This document shows, one piece after another, positions 5,504 to 14,028 of a DNA stretch of 15,719 bases. The notes under the pieces are model-generated. The model had not been told where the DNA came from and made no database searches. It saw nothing but the letters and a program-made list of their open reading frames with translations. The DNA lies in contig CAKSIR010000043.1 of NCBI GenBank assembly GCA_934462775.1, forward strand, positions 1 to 15,719. The letters run 5' to 3'. This stretch comes from an uncultured Ruminiclostridium sp. (lineage in GTDB: Bacteria; Bacillota; Clostridia; Oscillospirales; Ruminococcaceae). A program made the translations under genes and the position numbers. Every line of letters begins with the position of its first letter. Position 1 is the first letter of the stretch.

Positions 5504-7849
5504 TCAGTCTATTTTCTCAATTTTAGCGAAATTTGCCATAATTCTCTTGGTTCCTACCCTGTCGAACGCAATTTCAAGCAGTGTATCGTTGCCCATAGCC
5601 TCTGCGTTTAGCACTGTTCCATCGCCGAAAATCCTGTGAGTTACCCTGTCGCCGTCGGAAAAGCTCTTGATTTCGGAAGCAACCGGCTTCTCAATGCGCG
5701 AGCCCTTTGCGGCAGCCTGCAAATAACCGACCTTCGGCTTTACAAACCTGTTAGTGCCGCCTGTAAAGCTTTGTTCGCTGTATTCGACCAGTTCGTCGGG
5801 AATCTCGTTTATAAAGCGGGACGGCTTATTTCTGCCTGTCTGACCGAAAAGCAAACGCTGTCTTGCGTTGGTGATGTAAAGGCGGCGCTTTGCTCTTGTA
5901 ATTGCAACATAGGCAAGGCGTCTTTCCTCCTCAAGCTCCATGGGGTCAGCCATGCTCCTGTATGACGGGAAAAGATTATCCTCCGCGCCAACGATGAACA
6001 CTGTGTCAAACTCCAGACCCTTTGCGGAGTGCATCGTCATCAGCACGACCCTGTCATCTCCCTCTTCGTAGCTGTCAAGGTCGGAAATGAGCGAAACCTG
6101 TTCAAGGTAATCAGACAGCTCTGCGTCGGGATTTTCCTCGCAGAAATTGACTATGGCAGACTTAAGCTCCTTGATGTTCTGGAGTCTTGCTTCTCCCTCG
6201 TCACCCTGCGCCGCCAGCATTTTCTCATACCCCGTCAGCGACAGTATATCGTCAATCATTCCGTCAAGGGAGTCGTTTCTGCTCATAAGCTGCTTGAAAA
6301 CGTCCGCAAGCTCGTGGAGAATCTTTGTCTTTTTGGAGATTGCCGCGAACTCCTCCGCTCTTTCCATTACCTCAAGGGGACTTATTCCGAGCTGGTTGGA
6401 AATGCGCTCGATTTCCGCCTGCGTAGCCTCGCCGATTGCGCGTTTCGGCTCGTTGATTATTCGCTTAAGGCGCACCGTGTCAAAAGGATTGTTCACAAAG
6501 GACATATAAGCAATCATGTCCTTGATTTCCTTGCGCTCGTAGAACCTTGTGCCGCCTATGATAATGTAAGGTATCGCCTGCTTGCTGAGCGCATACTCAA
6601 ACGTACGGGACTGAGCGTTTGTGCGGTACAGTATCGCGTTATCGGAAAAGCTTCCGCCGTCAGCTACTCCGTTCATGATTGTTTCGGCAACAAACCGCGC
6701 CTCTCCCTGCTCGTCACTGAAGCGGTTTACGGAAATTTTTTCGCCCTTGCCGTTGTCCGACCACAGGCTTTTCGCCTTGCGCTGAGTGTTGTTGCCGATT
6801 ACCTCGTTAGCTGCGTCAAGTATGGTCTGAGTGGAGCGGTAATTCTGCTCGAGCTTGATAACCTTCGCGTTGAATTCGTCCTCAAAGCGCAGGATATTCT
6901 CGATAGTAGCCCCTCTGAAGCGGTAGATTGACTGGTCCTCGTCGCCTACAACGCACAGGTTGCCGCTGCCCTTTGCAAGCAGCGAAACCAGCTTGTATTG
7001 AGCGATGTTGGTGTCCTGATACTCGTCCACCATTATGTAACGGAAGTGGTTCTGCCAATAGGTCAGCGTTTCCGGAGAAAACTCGAAAAGCTGCACCGTT
7101 TTCATTATAATATCGTCAAAGTCAAGAGCGTTGGCTGTTTTAAGACGGCGCTGATACTCGGTGTAAACTGCCGCAGCGGATTCAAAGCGGAAATCCCTTT
7201 TCGCGCCCTCAGGGGCAGTAAACGCAGACGGACCTGTCAGCTTGTCCTTTGCATGGGAAATAAGGGTCTGTATTTCCTTGGGGCTTACCAGCTTGTCTGA
7301 AATATTCAGGGACTTCATGCAGTCCTTGATAACGCGGAGGGAATCGTCGCTGTCGTAGATGGTGAAGCTTTTTTTGTAGCCGATAGTTTCAATATCCCTG
7401 CGGAGTATTTTTACGCACACCGAGTGGAATGTGCTTGCCCATACGTCAGCGGCAGGCGCTCCCATGCGGGTCAGTCTGTCCTTTAACTCGGCGGCAGCCT
7501 TGTTAGTGAACGTTACCGCAAGAATTTTCCACGGGAAAACCTTATTTACCGCAACGATTGAGGAAAGCCTTTCGGCGGTTTCATCGTTCTTCTCGGCGCT
7601 GCCCTCTGCATATTCGGCAAGGAACTGCATATCCTCCTCCGAAATCTGCGGAACATAGTCAGAGTTGTACGCCTGACCGAAAAGCAGCAGATTTGCAATT
7701 CTGTTGCAGAGAACGGTGGTCTTGCCCGAACCTGCGCCTGCAATGATAAGCACAGCGCCCTCGGTGGTGAAAACCGCCTGTCGCTGCTGCGGATTTGTGC
7801 GGCTGAAATACTGTTCCAGCGCTTTATTTTTCAAGGACAAATAATCCAT
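5504..7849 (-). CDS. pcrA: ATP-dependent DNA helicase PcrA/UvrD
   Basis: This 781-residue superfamily 1A 3'-5' helicase acts in nucleotide excision repair, rolling-circle replication and clearing of proteins from DNA. All helicase motifs are in order: Walker A AGAGSGKT (37-44), Ia VTFTNKAA (112-119), II DEYQDTN (275-281), III GDEDQSIYRFRGA (302-314), IV LEQNYRST (333-340), V TMHSAKGLEFD (605-615) and VI EEERRLAYVAITRAKRRLY (640-658). The last 50 residues, starting GDRVTHRIFGDG, form the Tudor-like tail by which PcrA binds RNA polymerase. The protein is about 40 residues longer than Bacillus PcrA because of an acidic insertion between motifs I and Ia (about 57-102). The start is supported by AGGGG (7860-7856), 6 nt before ATG. 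It lies about 80 bp downstream of the SPFH gene with an intervening hairpin; no clear separate promoter is visible. Confidence 0.96.
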   Translation of the reverse strand: MDYLSLKNKALEQYFSRTNPQQRQAVFTTEGAVLIIAGAGSGKTTVLCNRIANLLLFGQAYNSDYVPQISEEDMQFLAEYAEGSAEKNDETAERLSSIVAVNKVFPWKILAVTFTNKAAAELKDRLTRMGAPAADVWASTFHSVCVKILRRDIETIGYKKSFTIYDSDDSLRVIKDCMKSLNISDKLVSPKEIQTLISHAKDKLTGPSAFTAPEGAKRDFRFESAAAVYTEYQRRLKTANALDFDDIIMKTVQLFEFSPETLTYWQNHFRYIMVDEYQDTNIAQYKLVSLLAKGSGNLCVVGDEDQSIYRFRGATIENILRFEDEFNAKVIKLEQNYRSTQTILDAANEVIGNNTQRKAKSLWSDNGKGEKISVNRFSDEQGEARFVAETIMNGVADGGSFSDNAILYRTNAQSRTFEYALSKQAIPYIIIGGTRFYERKEIKDMIAYMSFVNNPFDTVRLKRIINEPKRAIGEATQAEIERISNQLGISPLEVMERAEEFAAISKKTKILHELADVFKQLMSRNDSLDGMIDDILSLTGYEKMLAAQGDEGEARLQNIKELKSAIVNFCEENPDAELSDYLEQVSLISDLDSYEEGDDRVVLMTMHSAKGLEFDTVFIVGAEDNLFPSYRSMADPMELEEERRLAYVAITRAKRRLYITNARQRLLFGQTGRNKPSRFINEIPDELVEYSEQSFTGGTNRFVKPKVGYLQAAAKGSRIEKPVASEIKSFSDGDRVTHRIFGDGTVLNAEAMGNDTLLEIAFDRVGTKRIMANFAKIEKID

Positions 7850-7878
7850 TTTCTTCCCCTATTCTTTACACGGCAAAG

Positions 7879-7905
7879 CCGCACGGACATATTCTGCCCA
7901 TGCGG
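7879..7905 (-). other. Intergenic hairpin between the SPFH gene and pcrA
   Basis: On the minus strand CCGCATGGGCA (7905-7895) pairs over 11 bp, including two G-U pairs, with TGTCCGTGCGG (7889-7879) around a 5-nt loop. The plus-strand version would contain C-A mismatches, so the structure favours the minus-strand RNA. The downstream sequence (CTTTGCCGTG) has only three T, so it is a weak terminator at best; an RNA processing or stabilising element that sets different SPFH and pcrA levels is an alternative. Confidence 0.5.
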
Positions 7906-7929
7906 TCTGCATTGATTTGATTGATGATG

Positions 7930-8856
7930 TTATTCAGCGGCTACCGACGGAGCTGTATTTCGCGTAACAGCTTCGGAAACGCTGTCTGTTCCGTCAAGCG
8001 CAACGAACGGATTTACCTCGTTGCCCATTACCTGCGGCAGAACGCCGTTCCAGTTAGTTATCTTGAGATATTCAATGTAGTTAGGGCTGTTTTCAAGCTT
8101 TTCCTGAACTACTTCAATTGCATAAGCCTGCGCGTCTGCGGCAACCTTTGTTGCGTCAGCCTGCGCCTGCGCAGCGATTACGACCTGCTTCGCCTCTTCT
8201 TCCTTTTCCTTGGTCTTGTTCTCCATTTTCAGTGCGTCCTGAGCGGCGATTACCTTTGCCTGAATAGAATCCTCAAACGCAGAGTCAAAGGACAGATTTT
8301 CAAGGGCAAACGCGGTTACAACAATGCCCGACGGTGCAAGAACCTCGGTCAGCGCTTCCTGAATCGCGGTCTGAACCTGATCTCTCGACTGGACAAGCAC
8401 CTCAGCCTGAACCTTGCCTATTTCGTTCTTGGTGATCTTGGCAACGTTAGGAACAAGCAGCTTTGTTTCAACGTTATTAACGCCGATATTTCTGATAATA
8501 TCGGACAGCTTTGCTCTGTCATAGTAGTAGTTGAGCTTTAACTGAAGCTCCTTTACCGTCTGCGTATCGCTGGTGTAAGCGTCGGTAGTGAGGGAGTAAA
8601 CCTGCTCTCTTATATCCACCTGCTGAATTTCCTCAACGAAAGGAATACAGAAGTTAAGACCTGCGCTGAGGTTATCCTGCGTGATTTTACCGAACTGGTA
8701 CTTTACGCCCACAAAGCCCTCGTTTACGATTGAAAAGCAGTTGAAAAGCACAATCACAACCGCCAGCACAATTGCAACAATCAGAATAACAAAGCCTGTT
8801 TTGCCGCCCTTTTTCTTAGGAGCATCCGTTGCTGTGGAAAATTTAATCTCACTCAT
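7930..8856 (-). CDS. SPFH/prohibitin-like (band 7) membrane protein
   Basis: This 308-residue protein has a short basic N-terminus (KKKGGK), one membrane helix (about 20-42), an SPFH/band 7 domain (about 43-215; NEGFVGVKYQFGKI and a central VDIREQVYSLTTDAYTSD) and a charged alanine-rich coiled coil (about 197-250, AAQDALKMENKTKEKEEEAK and AAQAQADATKVAADAQAYA). Such proteins oligomerise at the membrane and act as scaffolds for proteases or membrane domains; the precise partner in clostridia is generally unknown. ATG at 8856 is preferred: AAAGGA lies about 12 nt upstream, and the alternative in-frame TTG (8877-8875) overlaps that site. It has a strong promoter (8907-8935) flanked by two near-identical palindromes. 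No FtsH or HflC/HflK partner adjoins it. Confidence 0.9.
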   Translation of the reverse strand: MSEIKFSTATDAPKKKGGKTGFVILIVAIVLAVVIVLFNCFSIVNEGFVGVKYQFGKITQDNLSAGLNFCIPFVEEIQQVDIREQVYSLTTDAYTSDTQTVKELQLKLNYYYDRAKLSDIIRNIGVNNVETKLLVPNVAKITKNEIGKVQAEVLVQSRDQVQTAIQEALTEVLAPSGIVVTAFALENLSFDSAFEDSIQAKVIAAQDALKMENKTKEKEEEAKQVVIAAQAQADATKVAADAQAYAIEVVQEKLENSPNYIEYLKITNWNGVLPQVMGNEVNPFVALDGTDSVSEAVTRNTAPSVAAE

Positions 8857-8882
8857 TACGTCACCGTTTCCTTTCAAGTTAA

Positions 8883-8897
8883 GTAAATTTCATTTAC
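8883..8897. promoter_or_regulatory. Palindrome GTAAAT-N3-ATTTAC, downstream copy
   Basis: GTAAATTTCATTTAC is a 6-3-6 dyad just downstream of the predicted start site of the SPFH gene and upstream of its ribosome binding site. A nearly identical copy is at 8944-8958, with centres 61 bp apart. The position is that of a roadblock or repression operator. Confidence 0.5.
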
Positions 8898-8906
8898 GTT
8901 GATTTC

Positions 8907-8935
8907 ATTATATCACATAATCTGACAAAAATCAA
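8907..8935 (-). promoter_or_regulatory. Sigma-A promoter of the SPFH gene
   Basis: On the minus strand TTGATT (8935-8930) and a perfect TATAAT (8912-8907) are separated by 17 bp. The predicted start is near 8900. The promoter begins only about 15 bp beyond the stop codon of the upstream 1426-residue gene, with no terminator between them, so readthrough may add to expression. Confidence 0.85.
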
Positions 8936-8943
8936 GTGCTTTT

Positions 8944-8958
8944 GTAAATTTTATTTAC
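8944..8958. promoter_or_regulatory. Palindrome GTAAAT-N3-ATTTAC, upstream copy
   Basis: GTAAATTTTATTTAC is a 6-3-6 dyad that overlaps the stop codon of the upstream gene and ends 8 bp before the -35 of the SPFH promoter. It differs from the copy at 8883-8897 only in one base of the spacer, with both six-base arms identical. Confidence 0.5.
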
Positions 8959-11900
8959 TTGCGGCAAATTCAGCATAATCGTCCTTTACCTTCGCCTCAA
9001 CCTTAACCGGCTTATCCGGCTGTTTATCGGCCTGTTTCATAGCCTGCGCAAGCATGAGCTTGATACGGTTTATCTGGTTTACCTCGCTTGCGCCCGGGTC
9101 GTAGTCAACCGCGATAATGTTGGACTCGGGGTTTCTTCTGCGCAGCTCGCCGATAACGCCCTTGCCCGTTACATGGTTCGGCAGGCAGGCAAACGGCTGC
9201 ATACAGATAATGTTATTTACACCGCTTTCAAGTAGCTCAAGCATCTCAGCCGACAGGAACCAGCCTTCGCCTGCGATGTTGCCTGTTGAAACAATGCCGT
9301 CAACCAGCTTTCTCATTTCGGAAATCTTCATGAAGGAGCCGAACTTTGTTCCTTCGATTGCTTCCTTATACGGCTTTTCAAGCCACTCGAACGCCTTGAT
9401 TGCCTTATTGCTCCAGTAATATCTTGAGTTGGAAACCGTCAGCAGCTCGTGGCGCGAATTTGCATGGTCGCAGATGAAGTAAACGAAGCCCATAAGGTCG
9501 GGAACTACCGCCTCTGCGCCCTCGCTCTCCACCAAATCCACTGCAAAGTTGTTTGCAACAGGGTGGAATTTAACCATGATTTCGCCTACAATGCCGACTC
9601 TCGGCTTCTTTATGTCAAGGACAGGAAGCTCGTTGAAGTCCTTGACAATGGCTTTCATGTTTTCCTTGTATTTCCTGAGGCTGATTTTCTTAAGGTCCGC
9701 CTTAATCTTTTCGTTCCATTTTTCATAAAGCGCGTTCGCACTGCCCTTTACAGCCTCGTATGGACGTACTCTGTAAAGGCATCTTGCCAGCAGGTCGCCG
9801 TAAACTACGCTTGCAAAGGCGCGGATAGCAAGAGGCGCGGTAATTTTAAAGCCCGACTGCTTCTCCATTCCAACGAAGTTCAGCGAAATCAGCGGCACAT
9901 TGCCGTAGCCTGCCTCCTTAAGCGCCTTTTTAATCATGCCGATGTAGTTGGTTGCACGGCAGGCGCCGCCTGTCTGGGTAATCAGCAGGCTTGTGTTGTT
10001 TATGTCGTATTTGCCGCTTGTAATCGCGTGCATAAGCTGTCCTACCGTGAGGATTGCAGGGTAGCAGGCGTCGTTGTTTACATACTTCAGTCCCTCGTCA
10101 ACCACCGCCTTTGAGTAATCCTTAAGCACAACAAGGTTGTAGCCCGAATAGCGGAACGCCTGTTCAAGCAGCTCAAAGTGGATAGGCGCCATCTGCGGAG
10201 CAAGAATAGTATGCTTCTTGCGGTCGGCAGCGGTAAACTCAGGCTGCTTTACATAGCCTGTGTAGCGCGATTCGCTCTTGTAGCCGCTGCGCTCTCTTTC
10301 CTCAACAACGGAAATCAGTGAACGCAGACGGATTCTCGCAGCACCCAGGTTGTTTACCTCGTCGATTTTCAGCACGGTGTACATTCTGCCGTAGCCCTGT
10401 AAAATCTCCTGCACCTGGTCGGTCGTTACCGCGTCAAGTCCGCAGCCGAAGCTGTTCAGCTGAACAAGCTCAAGGTTAGGAGTTTTGCCCACAACGCTTG
10501 CAGCCTCGTACAGTCTTGTATGGTACATCCACTGGTCGACAACTCTGATAGGACGCGTCAGGTCGCCCATCTGCGCAATGCTGTCCTCGGTAAGAACCGC
10601 AAAGCCGTAGCCGTTTATCATTTCGGGAATACCGTGGTTGATTTCGGGATCAACGTGGTACGGTCTGCCTGCAAGGACAATGCCCTTTTGTCCCGTCTTT
10701 TTCAGCATTTCAAGGACTTCCTCGCCCTTTTTGTGAATGTCTGCCTTAAAGCGGCTGTCCTCCTCGTAGGCAAGGGCGAGCGCTTTTCCGATTTCAGCGC
10801 CCGAAATGCCCATAGGGTTAAATTCCTCAATAAGGCGCTCCAGCATTCTGTCCTTGTCGTATATAGGCAGGAACGGGTTCATGAACTTTATTGTATGGTC
10901 GCGAAGCTCGGGAACGGAGTTCTTGATTACCTCGCTGTATGTCGCAACAACAGGACAGTTGTAGTGGTTATCGCCTGTCGTGCCGTTTTTCATTTCGTAA
11001 GGCAGCGCAGGGTAGAAAATGAACTTTACGCCGTCGTTGATAAGGGAAACAATGTGTCCGTGAGCCAGCTTTGCAGGGTAACAAACGCTTTCGCTGGGCA
11101 TTGTTTCAATGCCCATGTCGTAAATCTCACGGGAGGACTTAGGCGACAGCTTAACCGAGTAGCCGAGGTTTGTGAAAAACGTGAACCAGAACGGGTAATT
11201 CTCATAAAGTCCAAGCACTCTCGGAATGCCTACAACGCCGCGCTTTGCCTCGCTTTCGGGCAGCGGAGTGTAGTCGAAAAGTCTGTGATACTTATAATCG
11301 TAAAGGTTCGGCAGCGAGGATTTCTTGCCCCCAAGACCTGCGCCGCGTTCGCAGCGGTTGTTGGTAATAAAGCGTGTTCCGTCGCTGAATTTGCTGATTG
11401 TCAGCAGACAGTTGTTGGAACATTTTCCGCAGCGAGCGGTGGATTTCTGTATGGTGAAGTTTTCAAGCTGATCAAGATGTGCGATAGACGAGCCTTTTCC
11501 GTCATCTCTCTGCATTGCGATAAGCGCGCTTCCGTAGGCGCCCATAAGACCTGCCTTATCGGGACGGACAACCTCGCGTCCGCAGGTAAGCTCAAAGGCG
11601 CGGAGCACGGATTGATTCATGAAGGTGCCGCCCTGCACGATAATCTTTTCGCCCATTGCCTTAGGGTCGCGTATCTTGATAACCTTGAACAGCGCGTTCT
11701 TTACAACGGAGTAGCTTAAGCCTGCGGAAATGTCGGCAACGCTTGCGCCCTCCTTCTGCGCCTGCTTAACGCGGGAGTTCATGAAAACGGTGCATCTTGA
11801 ACCGAGGTCAACAGGGTTTTTGGAGGTAAGACCGATTTCCGCAAACTCAGAGGACTTCATGCCAAGCGCGTTTGCGAAGTTCTCAATGAACGAGCCGCAG

Positions 11901-13231
11901 CCCGATGAACAAGCCTCGTTGAGCAAAATCGACTCAATTTCGCCGTTCTTTGTTCTCATGCACTTCATGTCCTGTCCGCCGATGTCCAGAATGAACTCAA
12001 CACCCGGCAGCAGCTTATCGGCAGCCTTGTAGTGCGCCATTGTTTCGATTTCGCCGTAGTCAATATGCAAAGCCGCCTTAATAAGGTGTTCGCCGTAGCC
12101 TGTGGCGGTGGATTTTGCGATATACGCTCCCTCGGGGAGAAGCGAGTAAATTTCCTTTAAAATGCCGATTACGGACTTCAGCGGGTCGCCCATGTTGTTG
12201 CCGTAATGGGAGTAAAGAATTTCCGCCTTGTCGCTGATAAGGGTTGCCTTTGTGGTGGTTGAACCTGCGTCAACGCCGAGATAGCACGGTCCCTTGTAGG
12301 AAGCAAGGTCGGCTGTGGGAATAACGTTCTTGCTGTGGCGCTCAATGAACGCCTGCTTTTCTTCCTCGTTTGCAAAAAGCGGAGCAAGGCGCTCAACCTC
12401 GTGAACAACTACCGACGAAAGCTTTGCAATATGCTCTCTCAAAACGGGGATTTCTATTTCCTGACGGTTTGAGGACAGCGCAGCGCCCATTGCAACGAAA
12501 AGGTTTGCGTTGTCGGGGAAGATAATGTCCTCAGGCTGTAAATTCAGCGTTTCGATAAAGCGCTGTCTTAATTCGGAAAGGTAATGAAGAGGTCCGCCAA
12601 GGAACGCGACCTTGCCTCTGATTGGCTTACCGCAGGCAAGTCCGCTGATAGTCTGGTTTACGACCGACTGGAAAATTGACGCGGCAACGTCCGATTTTTT
12701 TGCTCCGTCGTTGAGCAGCGGCTGAATGTCGCTCTTTGCAAAAACGCCGCAGCGTGAAGCGATAGGATAGATTGTTTCATAATCCTTTGCAAGCTCGTTA
12801 AGTCCGGTAATATCAGTGTTCAGCAGCGCCGCCATCTGGTCGATGAAAGCGCCGGTGCCGCCTGCGCAGGAGCCGTTCATTCTCTGCTCGATACCGCCTC
12901 TGAGATATGTAATCTTTGCGTCCTCGCCGCCAAGCTCAATCGCAACGTCCGTTTGTGGGATTATGTTTTCAATTGCGACTGTTCCCGCAGTAACCTCCTG
13001 CACAAACGGAATATCAAGCCACTTTGAAACGGAAATACCGCCTGAACCTGTTACGGCAATAGTCGCCCTTTCGGGCTTTTCCGTGTCGATACATTCAAGC
13101 AGAACCTCTGCAAGAGTTTTCTTTATATCAGAATAATGACGCTGATATTTCTTGTAAACAAGGTTGTTTTCATCGTCAAGCACTGCGATTTTTACTGTTG
13201 TTGAGCCTACGTCAAGACCGATATGGAGCAT
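8951..13231 (-). CDS. Fused acyl-CoA dehydratase activase / dehydratase-like protein (1426 residues)
   Basis: The protein joins two ASKHA ATPase domains of the BadF/BadG/HgdC activase family (about 1-255 and 316-575) to two regions related to DUF2229 and the D-component of 2-hydroxyacyl-CoA dehydratase (about 665-990 and 1007-1395). Each ATPase domain keeps the nucleotide signature (DVGSTTVK at 7-14, DAGSTTTKA at 321-329) and the two cysteines that in HgdC ligate a bridging [4Fe-4S] cluster (C122 and C161; C441 or C445 and C480). A CGKCSNNC knot (601-608) links the halves. The dehydratase-like regions carry C717 (CYPAK), C930, C1056 (CYPA), C1091 (GGACR) and C1348, plausible cluster ligands. 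The family couples ATP hydrolysis to low-potential electron transfer; the substrate of these large fusions is not established. The start has AAGGA 9 nt before ATG. It is monocistronic, with its own promoter and a hairpin leader. Confidence 0.92.
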   Translation of the reverse strand: MLHIGLDVGSTTVKIAVLDDENNLVYKKYQRHYSDIKKTLAEVLLECIDTEKPERATIAVTGSGGISVSKWLDIPFVQEVTAGTVAIENIIPQTDVAIELGGEDAKITYLRGGIEQRMNGSCAGGTGAFIDQMAALLNTDITGLNELAKDYETIYPIASRCGVFAKSDIQPLLNDGAKKSDVAASIFQSVVNQTISGLACGKPIRGKVAFLGGPLHYLSELRQRFIETLNLQPEDIIFPDNANLFVAMGAALSSNRQEIEIPVLREHIAKLSSVVVHEVERLAPLFANEEEKQAFIERHSKNVIPTADLASYKGPCYLGVDAGSTTTKATLISDKAEILYSHYGNNMGDPLKSVIGILKEIYSLLPEGAYIAKSTATGYGEHLIKAALHIDYGEIETMAHYKAADKLLPGVEFILDIGGQDMKCMRTKNGEIESILLNEACSSGCGSFIENFANALGMKSSEFAEIGLTSKNPVDLGSRCTVFMNSRVKQAQKEGASVADISAGLSYSVVKNALFKVIKIRDPKAMGEKIIVQGGTFMNQSVLRAFELTCGREVVRPDKAGLMGAYGSALIAMQRDDGKGSSIAHLDQLENFTIQKSTARCGKCSNNCLLTISKFSDGTRFITNNRCERGAGLGGKKSSLPNLYDYKYHRLFDYTPLPESEAKRGVVGIPRVLGLYENYPFWFTFFTNLGYSVKLSPKSSREIYDMGIETMPSESVCYPAKLAHGHIVSLINDGVKFIFYPALPYEMKNGTTGDNHYNCPVVATYSEVIKNSVPELRDHTIKFMNPFLPIYDKDRMLERLIEEFNPMGISGAEIGKALALAYEEDSRFKADIHKKGEEVLEMLKKTGQKGIVLAGRPYHVDPEINHGIPEMINGYGFAVLTEDSIAQMGDLTRPIRVVDQWMYHTRLYEAASVVGKTPNLELVQLNSFGCGLDAVTTDQVQEILQGYGRMYTVLKIDEVNNLGAARIRLRSLISVVEERERSGYKSESRYTGYVKQPEFTAADRKKHTILAPQMAPIHFELLEQAFRYSGYNLVVLKDYSKAVVDEGLKYVNNDACYPAILTVGQLMHAITSGKYDINNTSLLITQTGGACRATNYIGMIKKALKEAGYGNVPLISLNFVGMEKQSGFKITAPLAIRAFASVVYGDLLARCLYRVRPYEAVKGSANALYEKWNEKIKADLKKISLRKYKENMKAIVKDFNELPVLDIKKPRVGIVGEIMVKFHPVANNFAVDLVESEGAEAVVPDLMGFVYFICDHANSRHELLTVSNSRYYWSNKAIKAFEWLEKPYKEAIEGTKFGSFMKISEMRKLVDGIVSTGNIAGEGWFLSAEMLELLESGVNNIICMQPFACLPNHVTGKGVIGELRRRNPESNIIAVDYDPGASEVNQINRIKLMLAQAMKQADKQPDKPVKVEAKVKDDYAEFAASK

Positions 13232-13250
13232 ATTTTCATTTCCTTCCGTA

Positions 13251-13266
13251 GAGCGCGCCTGCGCTC
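13251..13266 (-). other. GC-rich hairpin in the leader of the 1426-residue gene
   Basis: GAGCGC (13266-13261) pairs with GCGCTC (13256-13251) around a 4-nt loop, ending 3 nt before the GGAAGGAAA ribosome binding region (13247-13239). In an otherwise AT-rich leader of about 48 nt this could tune translation or RNA stability. It has no T-tract, so it is not a terminator. Confidence 0.45.
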
Positions 13267-13284
13267 ATTGTGATAATCAAATCT

Positions 13285-13313
13285 ATTATACACTATTTTA
13301 CTGTATTTTTCAA
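13285..13313 (-). promoter_or_regulatory. Sigma-A promoter of the activase/dehydratase-like gene
   Basis: On the minus strand TTGAAA (13313-13308) and a perfect TATAAT (13290-13285) are separated by exactly 17 bp, the same two hexamers as the HD-GYP gene promoter. The predicted start is near 13279. Confidence 0.87.
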
Positions 13314-13390
13314 TGGTTTTTTATTGTATGCCGCAAGAAAATTATGTGAAACAACGATTGTAAGGCTAACGGACAACAGGCTTTTTCGGC

Positions 13391-13433
13391 ACAAAAAACA
13401 AAACCGCCTGCGCCTTTTTTGGGCGCAAGCGGT
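13391..13433 (-). terminator. Rho-independent terminator of the nnr-lipoprotein operon
   Basis: On the minus strand a 12-bp stem pairs 13433-13422 with 13414-13403 (one G-U pair) around a 7-nt A-rich loop and is followed by a T-rich tail (TTTGTTTTTTG, 13402-13392). It lies 13 bp beyond the lipoprotein stop codon and separates the operon from the promoter of the next gene. Confidence 0.92.
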
Positions 13434-13445
13434 CCGATATTGCTT

Positions 13446-13991
13446 TTACTCAAGCACCGCGTCGGCGTCGCCTGAGATTTCCGTCATGTCTGAAAACTCG
13501 ACCTTGATATTCTTTCCGTCAATGTCAAGAGAAACAGGCGATTTGCTGCTGCGGTCAAATTTCAGCGTATAGTCGCCGTACTCCGTTTTTCCGCTGAGCT
13601 GGATTATCTCGTCGGTGGTGACAAGCTGAAAGCCCTCTCCGACAGCCGCGTTGTCCAGCGCGGAAAGGATAACCGTCATCAGTCCCGTATAGCCTTCGCT
13701 TTCGGTTACGGCGGCGGTAATTCCGTCAAGCTCGGCGGATATTTCCCCGCCGTCAGCCTTTAGCACAAGTCCGCTCAGAGCGTATGGCTCCTCAAAGGAT
13801 ACCGTCCATTTCCCCTCGCCGTGCCGCTCGATAATCGCTTTCGCCTCAAAGTCGTCAAGGGTTATCTCCGCACCGATTTTGTACATGGTATCCATGTCGG
13901 GAGGCTGCGGCAGGAGAATTTCCCCCGTACACGATGTACAGAGCAAAATCGCCAATATCGCCGCCAATGCCCACAAAACTGTCCTTTTCAT
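13446..13991 (-). CDS. Predicted lipoprotein of unknown function
   Basis: This 181-residue protein has a lipoprotein signal peptide: basic MKR, a hydrophobic core, and LLCTSC with the modified cysteine at position 21. The -3 residue is Cys rather than the usual Leu, so the lipobox is slightly atypical. The mature part is acidic and strand-rich with alternating hydrophobic residues; the C-terminal third (YTLKFDRSSKSPVSLDIDG followed by KVEFSDMTEI) recalls LolA/LppX-like lipid-carrier folds, but this is only a resemblance and I do not name a family. ATG at 13991 is chosen because GGGGG (14001-13997) lies 5 nt upstream; the in-frame TTG overlaps it. It lies 37 bp behind nnr with no promoter between and a terminator behind, so it is the last gene of a two-gene unit. 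No functional link to nucleotide repair is apparent. Confidence 0.85.
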   Translation of the reverse strand: MKRTVLWALAAILAILLCTSCTGEILLPQPPDMDTMYKIGAEITLDDFEAKAIIERHGEGKWTVSFEEPYALSGLVLKADGGEISAELDGITAAVTESEGYTGLMTVILSALDNAAVGEGFQLVTTDEIIQLSGKTEYGDYTLKFDRSSKSPVSLDIDGKNIKVEFSDMTEISGDADAVLE

Positions 13992-14028
13992 AATTGCCCC
14001 CAAATAAAAATATTCAAGGACAACCTGT

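Noticed and set aside
8857..8877. Upstream TTG start for the SPFH protein
   Set aside because: It overlaps the AAAGGA ribosome binding site that serves the ATG at 8856.
10520..11719. Plus-strand open frame of 399 codons opposite the activase/dehydratase-like gene
   Set aside because: Antisense shadow produced by the codon bias of the real gene; no promoter, ribosome binding site or domain.
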